Assembly: GCF_018531195.1 (NCBI RefSeq)
Contig: NZ_JAHDYS010000001.1
Coordinates: 310,001-374,000 of the forward strand
Origin: Pelotalea chapellei
GTDB taxonomy: Bacteria; Desulfobacterota; Desulfuromonadia; Geobacterales; Pseudopelobacteraceae
Direction of reading: 5' to 3'
Length of the DNA: 64,000 bases
Under the pieces are notes generated by a model. It was not told where the DNA came from and made no database searches. It worked only from the letters and a program-made list of their open reading frames with translations. Positions 49,864-59,074 of the stretch are shown here, piece by piece. The translations under genes were made by a program, and so were the position numbers. Each line of letters starts with the position of its first letter. Positions within the stretch are counted from its first letter, which is position 1.

Positions 49864-51111
49864 ATGAGGCTTTTTCCTTATGGCATCAGAATGATGCTGA
49901 TTATCTGCATGTTGCTTTCAGCCCCAATCCTGTCCGATGCTTCACCGGAAAAAGCTGAAAAAACTGCCCGAGAGAAAAAGATGACTTTTCCTGTGGGGGC
50001 CGACACGCAATCCGAGGTCTGCGGTAGATGCCATACCGCCATCTATCGCGAATATGCATTCGGGTTCGGCAGTGACCAGGGCTATAAGCTGGTTTCGCAA
50101 GATGGTAAGGCCCACACCTTGCCGCATATAGTCTCGTCAAAGGCAACCGGTCATGCCTTGACCGACATAAAGTCCTTTTCCAAACAGCCGAAACAGCATG
50201 AGATGGCCGGGACCGCCTGTGCAGCCTGCCACCTGCCTGAAAGCTTCACGATACCGCGAAATCTCGAGATATCAGAGACAGACAAGCCCAAAGTAAGTGC
50301 CATGAAACGGGAAGAGACGGGATTATCCTGTGTCAGCTGCCATCTGACTCCTGAAGGAAAAATCCGTGGTCCTTACAACATTAACGCCCCCCATGAAAAT
50401 CGACCCGATGTCAATATCAAGACTTCACTGATGTGCGCTTATTGCCATAGCCTCGGAAAGAGAGTGCCGGGAAATCAGACCCAGACTTTCCTTGAGTGGC
50501 GTGACGACTTTTTTCTCAAGGGACTGGGGCGTCAGAACTGCCAGGATTGCCATATGCCCCACACCATGCGCAGATTAACAGAGGACACCACCCTTCCGGA
50601 AAGAGTTTCGTCGCGCCATCTCTGGACAGGCGGACGTTCTCTGCAGAGACTTCTCAACGCCTTGAGCCAGGTTATTGTCCAGCCGGTCAAAGAAAAAGGA
50701 GCTTTTGACTTTCATGTCATCAACATCGGCGCTGGCCATTCCGTTCCTACGGGTTCCCATCGACGCGCAGTTTACCTTCAAGTACAAGCGATCAGTTCAG
50801 AAGGGAAAACAGCTGCCACCCAGGAATGGACTTTCGCTCCCTGGTCCGGCAACGGACCAAATGACAGCACCTGGTTGGATGAGTTCAGAAAAATGCCGGG
50901 TAGCTCAGTACCTGCTGAAGCCTTGGCCCCACACGAGACAATAATCCGTGCCGGCGAGGAAAGAGTGCTGCATTGGTCCCCCACCCTTGCTGCCGGACGC
51001 TACACAATCACATCTCGGCTTGTCTATGACCTGAACCGCTATAACGATCGTAGCTACAAGGGTGACCAGACCCGCATCAGCGAAACTTCCCTGGAGGTGT
51101 CCGTCAAATGA
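49864..51111 (+). CDS. Pentahaem c-type cytochrome
   Basis: 415 aa from the ATG at 49864 (GGAGGG 6 bases upstream). Signal peptide 1-25, then five CxxCH sites: CGRCH 53-57, CAACH 119-123, CVSCH 156-160, CAYCH 191-195, CQDCH 226-230. The C-terminal 170 residues hold no haem motif and look like a beta-rich domain. The spacing of haem sites resembles the cytochrome c554 / multihaem reductase-type folds. A periplasmic or outer-surface electron carrier; donor and acceptor unknown. Its stop overlaps the next gene by 4 bases. Confidence 0.88.
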   Translation: MRLFPYGIRMMLIICMLLSAPILSDASPEKAEKTAREKKMTFPVGADTQSEVCGRCHTAIYREYAFGFGSDQGYKLVSQDGKAHTLPHIVSSKATGHALTDIKSFSKQPKQHEMAGTACAACHLPESFTIPRNLEISETDKPKVSAMKREETGLSCVSCHLTPEGKIRGPYNINAPHENRPDVNIKTSLMCAYCHSLGKRVPGNQTQTFLEWRDDFFLKGLGRQNCQDCHMPHTMRRLTEDTTLPERVSSRHLWTGGRSLQRLLNALSQVIVQPVKEKGAFDFHVINIGAGHSVPTGSHRRAVYLQVQAISSEGKTAATQEWTFAPWSGNGPNDSTWLDEFRKMPGSSVPAEALAPHETIIRAGEERVLHWSPTLAAGRYTITSRLVYDLNRYNDRSYKGDQTRISETSLEVSVK

Positions 51112-51464
51112 ACTCCATCACCCGCCTTGTGCTCCGCTGGATACTGAACTGCTTCGCTCTGTTTTTCGTAATGAAGCTGATTCCCGGCATTCAGATCGAT
51201 CACTTCCAGGACCTGCTGATAGGCACGCTGATCCTCGGCCTGCTGAACGTTTTTATTCGTCCGGTATTTGTACTGCTGACTCTGCCGGTCACCATGCTCA
51301 CCCTGGGGCTGTTTACCCTGGTGATCAACGGTTTCATGTTCTATCTCGCTGCCCACCTTGTCCACGGCTTCAGGGTTTCAGGTTTTGGAACCGCATTTGT
51401 GGCGGCCCTGCTTTACAGTATTTTCTCATTTATTCTGAACATGGTCTTTCTGCCAAAGAAGTAA
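51108..51464 (+). CDS. Small four-helix membrane protein (phage holin family 4/DUF360-like)
   Basis: 118 aa with four hydrophobic segments and the family pattern LNCFALFFVMKLIPGIQI, GLLNVFIRPVFVLLTLPVTMLTLGLFTLVINGFMFYLA. Proteins of this family are widespread in non-phage bacterial genomes and have no established function; the holin label is by similarity only. Start overlaps the cytochrome stop by 4 bases (ATGA). Confidence 0.85.
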   Translation: MNSITRLVLRWILNCFALFFVMKLIPGIQIDHFQDLLIGTLILGLLNVFIRPVFVLLTLPVTMLTLGLFTLVINGFMFYLAAHLVHGFRVSGFGTAFVAALLYSIFSFILNMVFLPKK

Positions 51465-51496
51465 CTGTTCCGACAAGACAGCAACCCCCAAATCAA

Positions 51497-51539
51497 AAGA
51501 GCACGAAGAAAAGGGCATTCTCCCTTCCTTCGTGCTCTT
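51497..51539. terminator. Bidirectional terminator between the membrane protein gene and the archease gene
   Basis: AAGAGCACGAAG and CTTCGTGCTCTT enclosing a second small inverted repeat AAGGG/CCCTT. It serves the convergent transcripts; the A and T flanks are short. Confidence 0.75.
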
Positions 51540-51571
51540 CCTAGTTTAAAAGGAGCGCATCCTGATCTGAA

Positions 51572-52006
51572 TCATATATCCAGCACAACCGTTGCCCGCC
51601 AACCATCTTCTTCCTGCACTACCTGAAAATGGTGCAAGGTAACCGCCTTCACATCAACCACCAGCCGATGTCGTTGTGGGGCAATTTTCTCTCCGCTTGT
51701 CACTGCTTCCAACCGCAGGATATCATCTGCCTCTTCTATTCTCACCACATCCGCATGCAGCAGTAGTTGCCGGGCGTCCTTTTGGAAGACCAGCTCTTCG
51801 AGGAATGAATATAGCAAGAGATCCAGGTCTGTATGTTCAAGCTTGATAATCTCTTCCTGCACCCGTTCAACATCTTCCAATTGATGAACCATGGTATGCA
51901 GCAGAGCTTCGGCACAGGAGATAAAAAGTTCTTCACGGGTGGTTCCATAAGCTTCGAAAGCCACATCAGCAGTCGCTATATGTTCAAGAAACCGGTACGT
52001 CATCAT
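51572..52006 (-). CDS. Archease, RtcB activator
   Basis: 144 aa acidic protein with the archease sequence features: YRFLEHIATADVAFEAYG (residues 4-21, metal-binding Asp) and DLDLLLYSFLEELVF, and the C-terminal VKAVTLHHFQVVQEEDGWRATVVLDI with the conserved K/H stretch. Archease speeds guanylylation and turnover of RtcB. Shares one base with the rtcB stop, so both products are made together. Confidence 0.9.
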   Translation of the reverse strand: MMTYRFLEHIATADVAFEAYGTTREELFISCAEALLHTMVHQLEDVERVQEEIIKLEHTDLDLLLYSFLEELVFQKDARQLLLHADVVRIEEADDILRLEAVTSGEKIAPQRHRLVVDVKAVTLHHFQVVQEEDGWRATVVLDI

Positions 52007-53463
52007 TATCCCTTGATGTTTCCGATAGGAACGAGCTTTACAACACGACGGCTTAAATCTGCCATTTCGGTTGCAGCCGTCACCACGTCAATATCCTTGT
52101 AGGCAAAACCAGCCTCCTCGGCAAGACCGCCATATGAATCGGTGCGCACATAGATGCCGCGCTGCTCCATCTCACCCAGAAGCTTCTGTCCCTTAGTCAT
52201 TTTCTTGGCCTGGTGCCTGCTCATGGTGCGGCCGCTGCCGTGGGCAGTGGTGAAAAAGGTGTCACTGGCACCCCCATTGCCTGCCAATAGATATGAACCT
52301 GTTTCCATACTGCCGCCGATGATAACCGGCTGCCCCGTTTCCTTATAGCAGGCCGGAAGACCGGGCGCATGGGGACCGAGGGAACGGGTGGCGCCCTTGC
52401 GGTGCACCAGCAGCTCTTTTTCTTTGCCGTCTACCCTGTGAGTCTCCAGTTTGGCAGTGTTGTGGGCCACGTCATAGACCATATCCATGCCCAGATCCTC
52501 TGGGGAACGCCGAAATACCTGGGAGAAAACCTCCCGCAGGCGGTGCAGAATGACCTGGCGGTTGGCGAAGCCCATGTTTACTGCACATTTCATTGCCGAA
52601 AAATATTCCTGCCCTTCCGGGGAACGAAAAGGGGCGCAGGCCAGCTCCCGATCACGGACGGTAATGCCATATTTTTTTGTCATTACCCGCAGAAAAGTCT
52701 GCAAATAATCCGTAGCAACCTGATGTCCCAGACCCCGGCTCCCGCAATGGAACATGATCACCACCTGGTTGGGAATGGTAATGCCGAAAGCTCGTGCTGT
52801 CTCCTGATCAAAGATATTCTCAGGTCGCGCCACCTGGATTTCACAATAGTGGTTGCCTGATCCAAGAGTGCCGATCTGATCAACACCTCTTTCGATCGCT
52901 CTTTCACTGCAGGTAGAAGCATCGGCACCGCTGAAACTGCCCTGTTCCTCAGTCATCTTAAGGTCATCATGGGTGGCATAGCCTTTTTCCAGGCACCATC
53001 GCGACCCTTTTTCCAATACATGGCGGAATTCGCTTCGTGTACATTTTACGAATCCCTTACAGCCGACACCTGTCGGGATACGTTCAAACATCAGATCGAC
53101 CAACTTGTGCAGGCGCGGCCTGACCTCCTGCTCGGTCAGGTTGGTCAGAACCAGGCGCATGCCGCAGTTGATATCAAAACCGATACCACCTGGAGAAATC
53201 ACACCGGTAGCAGGGTTCATAGCAGCCACGCCGCCGATGGGAAAACCGTAGCCCCAGTGGCCGTCCGGCATACAGTAGGAATACTTGACGATGCCGGGTA
53301 GGCAGGCCACATTTGCAGCCTGATCAAAAACTCCTGCCTCCATAGTAGCAAGCAGGGGCTCTGAAGCAATGATTCGCACGGGAACCAGCATGCCTTCTTT
53401 GAAAGATACAGGCAGCTCCCATATGGTGGAACTGACTTGACGTAGCTGGGCTGGAAGCGTCAT
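52006..53463 (-). CDS. rtcB: RNA-splicing ligase RtcB
   Basis: GTP/Mn-dependent RNA ligase joining 2',3'-cyclic phosphate to 5'-OH ends; 485 aa, the longer type found with archease. Mn ligands and the guanylylation site can be seen: CMPDGHWGYGFPIGGVAA, GGIGFDINCGMR, GSGNHYCEIQ, MFHCGSRGLGHQ, DVAHNTAK, and the nucleophile region TAHGSGRTMSRHQAKK. No intein. In bacteria this pair is linked to RNA repair. Divergent from tilS over a 243-base gap in which I see no further gene. Confidence 0.95.
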   Translation of the reverse strand: MTLPAQLRQVSSTIWELPVSFKEGMLVPVRIIASEPLLATMEAGVFDQAANVACLPGIVKYSYCMPDGHWGYGFPIGGVAAMNPATGVISPGGIGFDINCGMRLVLTNLTEQEVRPRLHKLVDLMFERIPTGVGCKGFVKCTRSEFRHVLEKGSRWCLEKGYATHDDLKMTEEQGSFSGADASTCSERAIERGVDQIGTLGSGNHYCEIQVARPENIFDQETARAFGITIPNQVVIMFHCGSRGLGHQVATDYLQTFLRVMTKKYGITVRDRELACAPFRSPEGQEYFSAMKCAVNMGFANRQVILHRLREVFSQVFRRSPEDLGMDMVYDVAHNTAKLETHRVDGKEKELLVHRKGATRSLGPHAPGLPACYKETGQPVIIGGSMETGSYLLAGNGGASDTFFTTAHGSGRTMSRHQAKKMTKGQKLLGEMEQRGIYVRTDSYGGLAEEAGFAYKDIDVVTAATEMADLSRRVVKLVPIGNIKG

Positions 53464-53706
53464 GAAGCACCCCCCAAAACGTTAGTGTACCTGAAAGCAT
53501 AGCACAATGGCCGGTGCTTGCGAGAATGCATGCGGTCTTGTGCTGGTCGGACAATCTTTGTTATAGTGCGGCCGACCCGCATCAGGGTTTGATATTCCAT
53601 AATCTGAGGTATCCATTATTTATCCCGTTGCCACCATCATTACAATGTTGTTCCTTCTATTGACGACAATGATTCTGTCTGCCGTCACCCGCCAGGTAGG
53701 AGCCAG

Positions 53707-55098
53707 GTGAATCTACACATACTTCCCGACCGAGTGAAGCAGAGCCTCCACGAACATGGGCTCTGCCCCGGTGACACAATAATCGTGGCTCTTTCAGGTG
53801 GAGCAGACTCCTGTGCCTTGCTGGACATCCTGGCCGGCCTGAAAGAACTCTCCCTGCACCTGATAGTGGCACATCTCAACCATTGCCTGCGTGGCGCCGA
53901 ATCCGATACCGACGAAGAGTTCTGCCGAGGCCGTGCCGAGCACTATGCGCTGCCATTCAAAGCGAGGCGCATTGATGTGGGGGAAATGGCTCGGCTACAG
54001 AAGATCAATCTGGAAGACGCCGGCCGGCAAGCCAGGCATCAGTTTCTTGAAGAGGTGCGATTGGAACATGACGCAGCTGTCATTGCACTTGCACATCATG
54101 CCGATGATCAGGCCGAGACTGTCCTGATGCGCCTCCTGCGTGGTGCCGGAACGACCGGCCTTTCAGGAATGTCCTGGCGTAACGGCAACAGGCTCCGGCC
54201 GCTCCTTGATAGTACCCGTGTGGAAATTGAAGCGTATCTTGCGGAGCGCAATCTCTGTTTTCGAGAGGACCTCAGCAACCGCGACACAAAGTTTCTCCGC
54301 AACCGCGTTCGTCATGAGTTGTTGCCGCTTCTGGAAACCTATAATCCTGCCATTCGAAGTAGTTTAACCACCACCGCTTCTCTGCTTTCCGATGAAGATG
54401 CAGTGCTGGAGGATTTAACTGCAAAACTGGTTTCCGAGGCATGTCGATTCACACCCGAATCAGTCAGCTGTGATCTGATTGTTCTGGTACAGCAGCCCCC
54501 TGCACTGCTGCGAAGACTGCTTCGCCATGTTCTGGAACGACTGCATGGAAGCCTCAAGCATTTTGGATTCCGCCATATCCAGGCCCTGGAACACCTGATA
54601 TGCTCTCCTCGCCCCAATGCACGTCTGAACCTTCCAGTTGGAACCTGTGCCCGTCGCTCATATGATTTGCTCGTTTTGGAACGCCTTTCCAAACAGGAAA
54701 ATTTAGCAGGTGGGGATATTGTTTCCATTACTGGTCCAGGTGTTTATCGCCTGCCCTGGGGCGGGACCCTCATTCTATCCCTGGGGGTGGCTGCTCCTCC
54801 CGATGCAGGGCGGTTAAACCAGAATATCGCCTGCTTCGATTTAGAAAAGGTTCCATTTCCCTGGCAGGTGCGCACCTTCAGAAGCGGCGACCGCATGACC
54901 CCCCTTGGTATGACCGGCAGCAAGAAGGTAAAGGACATCTTTATCGACGCCAAGATACCTCTTCCCCAACGTCGCCGACTTCCGCTCGTTTTTTGCGGCA
55001 CAACCCTCATATGGTTATGCGGCCTCCGCACGTCACAGAAGTCCCTGATAAATGACCAGGAATCCGTTATAATCATTGGTGAATACAGCGCAACATGA
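53707..55098 (+). CDS. tilS: tRNA(Ile)-lysidine synthase
   Basis: 463 aa. PP-loop LSGGADSCAL near residues 29-38, HHADDQAETVLMRLLRGAG, and RPLLD; a substrate-recognition domain follows (about 230-450). Adds lysine to C34 of the AUA-decoding tRNA(Ile). Starts with GTG, with TAGGAG five bases upstream. Upstream of ftsH, the common tilS-ftsH order. Confidence 0.93.
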   Translation: MNLHILPDRVKQSLHEHGLCPGDTIIVALSGGADSCALLDILAGLKELSLHLIVAHLNHCLRGAESDTDEEFCRGRAEHYALPFKARRIDVGEMARLQKINLEDAGRQARHQFLEEVRLEHDAAVIALAHHADDQAETVLMRLLRGAGTTGLSGMSWRNGNRLRPLLDSTRVEIEAYLAERNLCFREDLSNRDTKFLRNRVRHELLPLLETYNPAIRSSLTTTASLLSDEDAVLEDLTAKLVSEACRFTPESVSCDLIVLVQQPPALLRRLLRHVLERLHGSLKHFGFRHIQALEHLICSPRPNARLNLPVGTCARRSYDLLVLERLSKQENLAGGDIVSITGPGVYRLPWGGTLILSLGVAAPPDAGRLNQNIACFDLEKVPFPWQVRTFRSGDRMTPLGMTGSKKVKDIFIDAKIPLPQRRRLPLVFCGTTLIWLCGLRTSQKSLINDQESVIIIGEYSAT

Positions 55099-55199
55099 GG
55101 CTGTTACTGACCTCAATTAGCTTGTCATCCTTTACCCTGTATGATAAATCAGATAGAATTTAAATATTATTTCAGACCATTTTTTATTACGGGGGCAAT

Positions 55200-57056
55200 G
55201 TGAATCAATTCTACAAAAATCTCTCACTCTGGCTGGTTATCAGCTTGATGATGATCCTGCTTTTCAACATGTTCAACAAACCCCGGCCAACCGCTGAAAA
55301 AATCAGTTACAGCGACTTCATCACCCAGGTAGATGCCGGCAAGATCACATCTGTCACCATTCAGGGCAATGACATCTACGGCAAGTTCGAAGGCAAGGAC
55401 GGGAAAGATTTCCGCACCTACAAGCCGTCAGATGCCGATGTCACCGATATGCTGCTTGAAAAGAAGCTCACTGTTCAGGCAAAACCCGAGGAAGAGAAAT
55501 TCTCCTGGTTTTCCATTTTCATCTCCTGGTTTCCGCTGATCCTGCTGGTTGGAGTCTGGATCTTTTTCATGCGCCAGATGCAGGTTGGCGGCGGCAAGGC
55601 CATGTCGTTCGGAAAAAGCAGGGCCAAACTGCTGACTGAATCTCAGGTTAAAATCACCTTTGAGGATGTGGCCGGCATAGAAGAAGCCAAAGAAGAACTG
55701 CATGAGATAATCTCTTTCCTGAAAGATCCTAAAAAATTCACCAGACTTGGAGGCCGCATTCCGAAGGGCGTCCTTCTGATGGGTCCTCCGGGTACCGGTA
55801 AGACACTGCTTGCAAGAGCCATCGCCGGTGAAGCCGGTGTACCCTTCTTCTCCATCTCCGGCTCCGATTTTGTGGAAATGTTTGTCGGCGTCGGTGCCAG
55901 CCGTGTACGCGATCTGTTCCTGCAAGGAAAGAAAAGCGCCCCCTGTATCATCTTCATCGATGAAATCGATGCCGTTGGCCGCCATCGCGGGGCCGGCCTG
56001 GGCGGAGGACATGACGAACGTGAGCAGACCCTTAATCAGCTGCTGGTAGAGATGGACGGCTTTGAATCGAATGAAGGGGTCATTCTGATTGCCGCCACAA
56101 ATCGCCCGGATGTGCTCGACCCTGCCCTGTTGCGCCCCGGCCGCTTCGACCGCCAGGTAGTCGTGCCACGCCCGGATGTCAAGGGTCGCGAAATGATTCT
56201 TGGCGTTCATGCCAAAAAAGTACCTCTTTCCCCCGAAGTAAACCTGGCGGTTATCGCACGCGGCACCCCCGGTTTTTCTGGTGCAGACCTGGCCAATGTC
56301 GTTAACGAAGCCGCCCTGCTTGCAGCCAGACTCGATAAAAACGTGGTTGAACCGATTGATTTTGACAACGCCAAGGACAAAGTCTTGATGGGTGTCGAAC
56401 GACGCAGCATGGTTATTTCTGATGAGGAAAAGAAGAGCACAGCCTATCACGAGGCTGGTCACACTCTTGTCGCCAGAATGGTTCCAGGCACCGACCCCAT
56501 CCACAAAGTTTCAATCATTCCTCGCGGCCGGGCACTTGGCGTCACCATGCAGCTGCCCATCGAAGACAAGCACAGCTACTCCCGTGAGGTACTCCTGGCT
56601 CGCATTGCCGTGCTGATGGGGGGCCGGGCTGCTGAAGACATCATCTTCCACACCTTCACAACCGGAGCTGGAAACGACATCGAACAAGCCACAGAAATGG
56701 CCCGTAAAATGGTCTGCGAATGGGGCATGAGTGACAAAATGGGCCCCCTCTCCTTCGGCAAGAAGGATGAACAGATTTTCCTTGGACGCGAAATGTCCAC
56801 CCACAAGAACTACAGCGAAGCCACGGCAGTTGAAATCGACACGGAAATCAGACGCATCGTGGACGAAGCATACAGCCGTGCCCTTAACCTGCTCAAAGAC
56901 AACATCCAGAACCTGCATAACCTCTCTGCCTGCCTGATCGAGAAAGAAAATCTTACCGGTGCAGAGGTTGACGAGATAATCGCAGGGGGTGGACCGGCCT
57001 GTGACCCTAAAAACATGGTACCGGCCACGGAAGCCCCTATTGTCAGTCAGGCCTGA
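55200..57056 (+). CDS. ftsH: ATP-dependent zinc metalloprotease FtsH
   Basis: 618 aa membrane AAA+ protease. Two transmembrane helices (about 5-22 and 103-122) flank a periplasmic domain; Walker A GPPGTGKT near 198-205, Walker [12 protein letters not shown] region [17 protein letters not shown], zinc site HEAGH near 419-423. Starts with GTG (GGGGGCAAT upstream). Degrades damaged membrane proteins and regulators. Stop lies one base before folP. Confidence 0.96.
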   Translation: MNQFYKNLSLWLVISLMMILLFNMFNKPRPTAEKISYSDFITQVDAGKITSVTIQGNDIYGKFEGKDGKDFRTYKPSDADVTDMLLEKKLTVQAKPEEEKFSWFSIFISWFPLILLVGVWIFFMRQMQVGGGKAMSFGKSRAKLLTESQVKITFEDVAGIEEAKEELHEIISFLKDPKKFTRLGGRIPKGVLLMGPPGTGKTLLARAIAGEAGVPFFSISGSDFVEMFVGVGASRVRDLFLQGKKSAPCIIFIDEIDAVGRHRGAGLGGGHDEREQTLNQLLVEMDGFESNEGVILIAATNRPDVLDPALLRPGRFDRQVVVPRPDVKGREMILGVHAKKVPLSPEVNLAVIARGTPGFSGADLANVVNEAALLAARLDKNVVEPIDFDNAKDKVLMGVERRSMVISDEEKKSTAYHEAGHTLVARMVPGTDPIHKVSIIPRGRALGVTMQLPIEDKHSYSREVLLARIAVLMGGRAAEDIIFHTFTTGAGNDIEQATEMARKMVCEWGMSDKMGPLSFGKKDEQIFLGREMSTHKNYSEATAVEIDTEIRRIVDEAYSRALNLLKDNIQNLHNLSACLIEKENLTGAEVDEIIAGGGPACDPKNMVPATEAPIVSQA

Positions 57057-57057
57057 G

Positions 57058-58293
57058 ATGGGCGTTTTTCCAGTGAGGCTGCTGCAGATTGCCAACCAGC
57101 TTGACGCTGAACATGAACTGCGGCGTATGGGAGTAGATCCGGGCGGAATCGCTCTGATGGCATCCAAAATGGTGCACAGATGTGTGCACCTTTCCCGACT
57201 GCAGTGCCGTCAGGCAAATGTTCTCAAGCAGGAAATGTTATCTTTGGGAGGGGATGCTGCTGTTGCCCGCGGCACAGTTGCCTGCAGTATCGAGGCGACT
57301 GATGTTATCCTTATGGGAACTGACAAGCAGCTCCAGCTTCTCTGCTCTAAGCTTGCCGCACAGCCATTCGGGCTACGTCCCATTGCGACTGAAATCGAAC
57401 ATGCACTGGCCCGCGCAGAACGCGGGCCACGTTCATGGCAGACATCCCGAAGGGAACTCTCCCTTGCTCGCCCACTGATCATGGGCATCCTCAACGCAAC
57501 ACCAGATTCCTTTTCTGACAGCTCCCACCATTTCGACCCTCAACAGGCTCTGGATCGAGCTTTGGAAATGGTTGAACAAGGAGTCGACATCATCGATATC
57601 GGCGGTGAGAGCACCCGACCCGGCGCACAACCTGTTTCGGAAGAGCTTGAACTGCAAAGAGTAGTGCCTGTTATCCGGTTGCTGGCAGAAAGAGTATCCT
57701 GCCCCCTGTCCGTGGACACATGGAAAAGCGCCGTAGCGCAGGGAGCCATGGATGCCGGTGCCGAAATAATCAATGACATCAGCGGGCTCACCTTTGATCC
57801 CCGCATGGCTCAGGTAGCCTCCCGGACAGGTGCAGGAGTGGTTCTTATGCATACCCGTGGCACGCTCGAAACCATGCATAACACCACCACATATCGGGAT
57901 CTGCTGGGGGAGGTCGCCCAGGAATTGTCAGTTTCACTTGAACTGGCATTATCTGCCGGCATTAAACCTGAGCGGGTGGTCCTCGATCCGGGCATCGGTT
58001 TCAGCAAGAATGCTGAAGGAAACCTTGAACTTCTGCGGCGGCTTCGCGAACTGTCTGTGCTTGGTCCTCCACTTCTGGTGGGCACCTCACGCAAATCCTT
58101 TATTGGCAAGGCCCTTGGGCGGGACGCATCTCAAAGGGTTCACGGCACTGCCGCCACGGTTGCACTGGCAGTTGCCAATGGAGCTTCCATCCTACGTGTC
58201 CATGATGTTGCCGAAATGCGCGATGCTGCGGACATGGCCCATGCCATAACAACCGGCCTTCCCGGCAAACCACCACCTCCAGCGAGTCATTGA
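57058..58293 (+). CDS. folP: Dihydropteroate synthase with an extra N-terminal domain
   Basis: 411 aa from the ATG at 57058; the TIM-barrel synthase occupies about 140-405 (RPLIMGILNATPDSFSDSS, DIIDIGGESTRPGA, SVDTWK, DISG, GIGFSKN, GTSRKSFIG), complete for the fusion of pterin pyrophosphate with p-aminobenzoate. The first 135 residues have no role in the classical enzyme: a compact Cys-containing region (MVHRCVHLSRLQCRQANVLKQEM) followed by IEATDVILMG. One base after ftsH and overlapping cdaA. Confidence 0.93.
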   Translation: MGVFPVRLLQIANQLDAEHELRRMGVDPGGIALMASKMVHRCVHLSRLQCRQANVLKQEMLSLGGDAAVARGTVACSIEATDVILMGTDKQLQLLCSKLAAQPFGLRPIATEIEHALARAERGPRSWQTSRRELSLARPLIMGILNATPDSFSDSSHHFDPQQALDRALEMVEQGVDIIDIGGESTRPGAQPVSEELELQRVVPVIRLLAERVSCPLSVDTWKSAVAQGAMDAGAEIINDISGLTFDPRMAQVASRTGAGVVLMHTRGTLETMHNTTTYRDLLGEVAQELSVSLELALSAGIKPERVVLDPGIGFSKNAEGNLELLRRLRELSVLGPPLLVGTSRKSFIGKALGRDASQRVHGTAATVALAVANGASILRVHDVAEMRDAADMAHAITTGLPGKPPPPASH

Positions 58294-59048
58294 TGATGGA
58301 TTTTACTGCCGCGGTAATGGGACTGTCTGATACGTTTCTGATGACTGCGCTGGTATTCGGCTGTGCATTGGCCATCCGTCGTGATGCTGCCATGCGCCTG
58401 CTCGCCATCATGGTGTTATTCTCGCTGATTTCCCTGGTTGGCCGGATTACCGGCTTTTCCAGTATCGTACGGGTCATCAATATACTCGTGATTTCAACTC
58501 CGGTCCTGCTGGCAGTGATCTTCCAGAGCGACCTCCGGCGCGCCTTGCTTGCCAGTCGCACACGTACACCAGTTGTTTCGGAATTCGACGGCGATATCGA
58601 AACAGTTGAAGAGTTGCTCAAGGCACTGACGGATATGGCTGAAAAGCGGATCGGGGCCCTGATCGTGCTGGTCCGACAGATCCCTATCGATCATATTATT
58701 CATGTCGGGACACAAATTGATGCCAAAGTAACCAGCGAACTGCTCAACTCAATCTTCCTGCCCTATTCCCCGATCCATGATGGTGCAGTGATTATTGAAA
58801 CAGGAAAACTTACCAAGGCAGGCTGCCTGCTGCCGCTCTCCCAGAATCCCGACATTGCCAAAAGCTTCGGAACCCGCCATCGTGCCGCGCTTGGCCTTTC
58901 GGAATTATCCGACTGTTATGTTGTCGTTCTTTCTGAAGAAACTGGCAAAATATCTTTGGTGCACGATGCCAAAATCACCTATGACCTGGAACACACTGAA
59001 CTTCGCAGACTTATGAAAAAGGCTCTCGGGGTAAAACGCCGTACGTGA
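58293..59048 (+). CDS. cdaA: Diadenylate cyclase CdaA
   Basis: Membrane-bound cyclase making c-di-AMP from two ATP; 251 aa from the ATG at 58293, which overlaps the folP stop by one base (TGATG pattern). Three transmembrane helices (about 8-25, 35-52, 58-78) and a DAC domain with the DGA (about 165) and [12 protein letters not shown] (about 192) motifs. It controls potassium and osmotic homeostasis in other bacteria. glmM follows 26 bases later. Confidence 0.93.
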   Translation: MMDFTAAVMGLSDTFLMTALVFGCALAIRRDAAMRLLAIMVLFSLISLVGRITGFSSIVRVINILVISTPVLLAVIFQSDLRRALLASRTRTPVVSEFDGDIETVEELLKALTDMAEKRIGALIVLVRQIPIDHIIHVGTQIDAKVTSELLNSIFLPYSPIHDGAVIIETGKLTKAGCLLPLSQNPDIAKSFGTRHRAALGLSELSDCYVVVLSEETGKISLVHDAKITYDLEHTELRRLMKKALGVKRRT

Positions 59049-59074
59049 ATGGACGGCCTACTGAAGGAGGATCA

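Noticed and set aside
51108-51464. Prophage remnant suggested by the holin-family membrane protein
   Set aside because: No other phage gene, integrase or attachment repeat nearby; this family is common outside phages.
53534-53590. GGTCGG...CCGACC inverted repeat and a TTATAG element before tilS as promoter/operator
   Set aside because: The -35 match is poor and the repeat arms are short with a 21-base loop; too weak to annotate.
55428-56504. 358-codon minus-strand frame opposite ftsH
   Set aside because: Complement of a highly conserved AAA+ protease; a codon-bias shadow without a ribosome binding site or family features.
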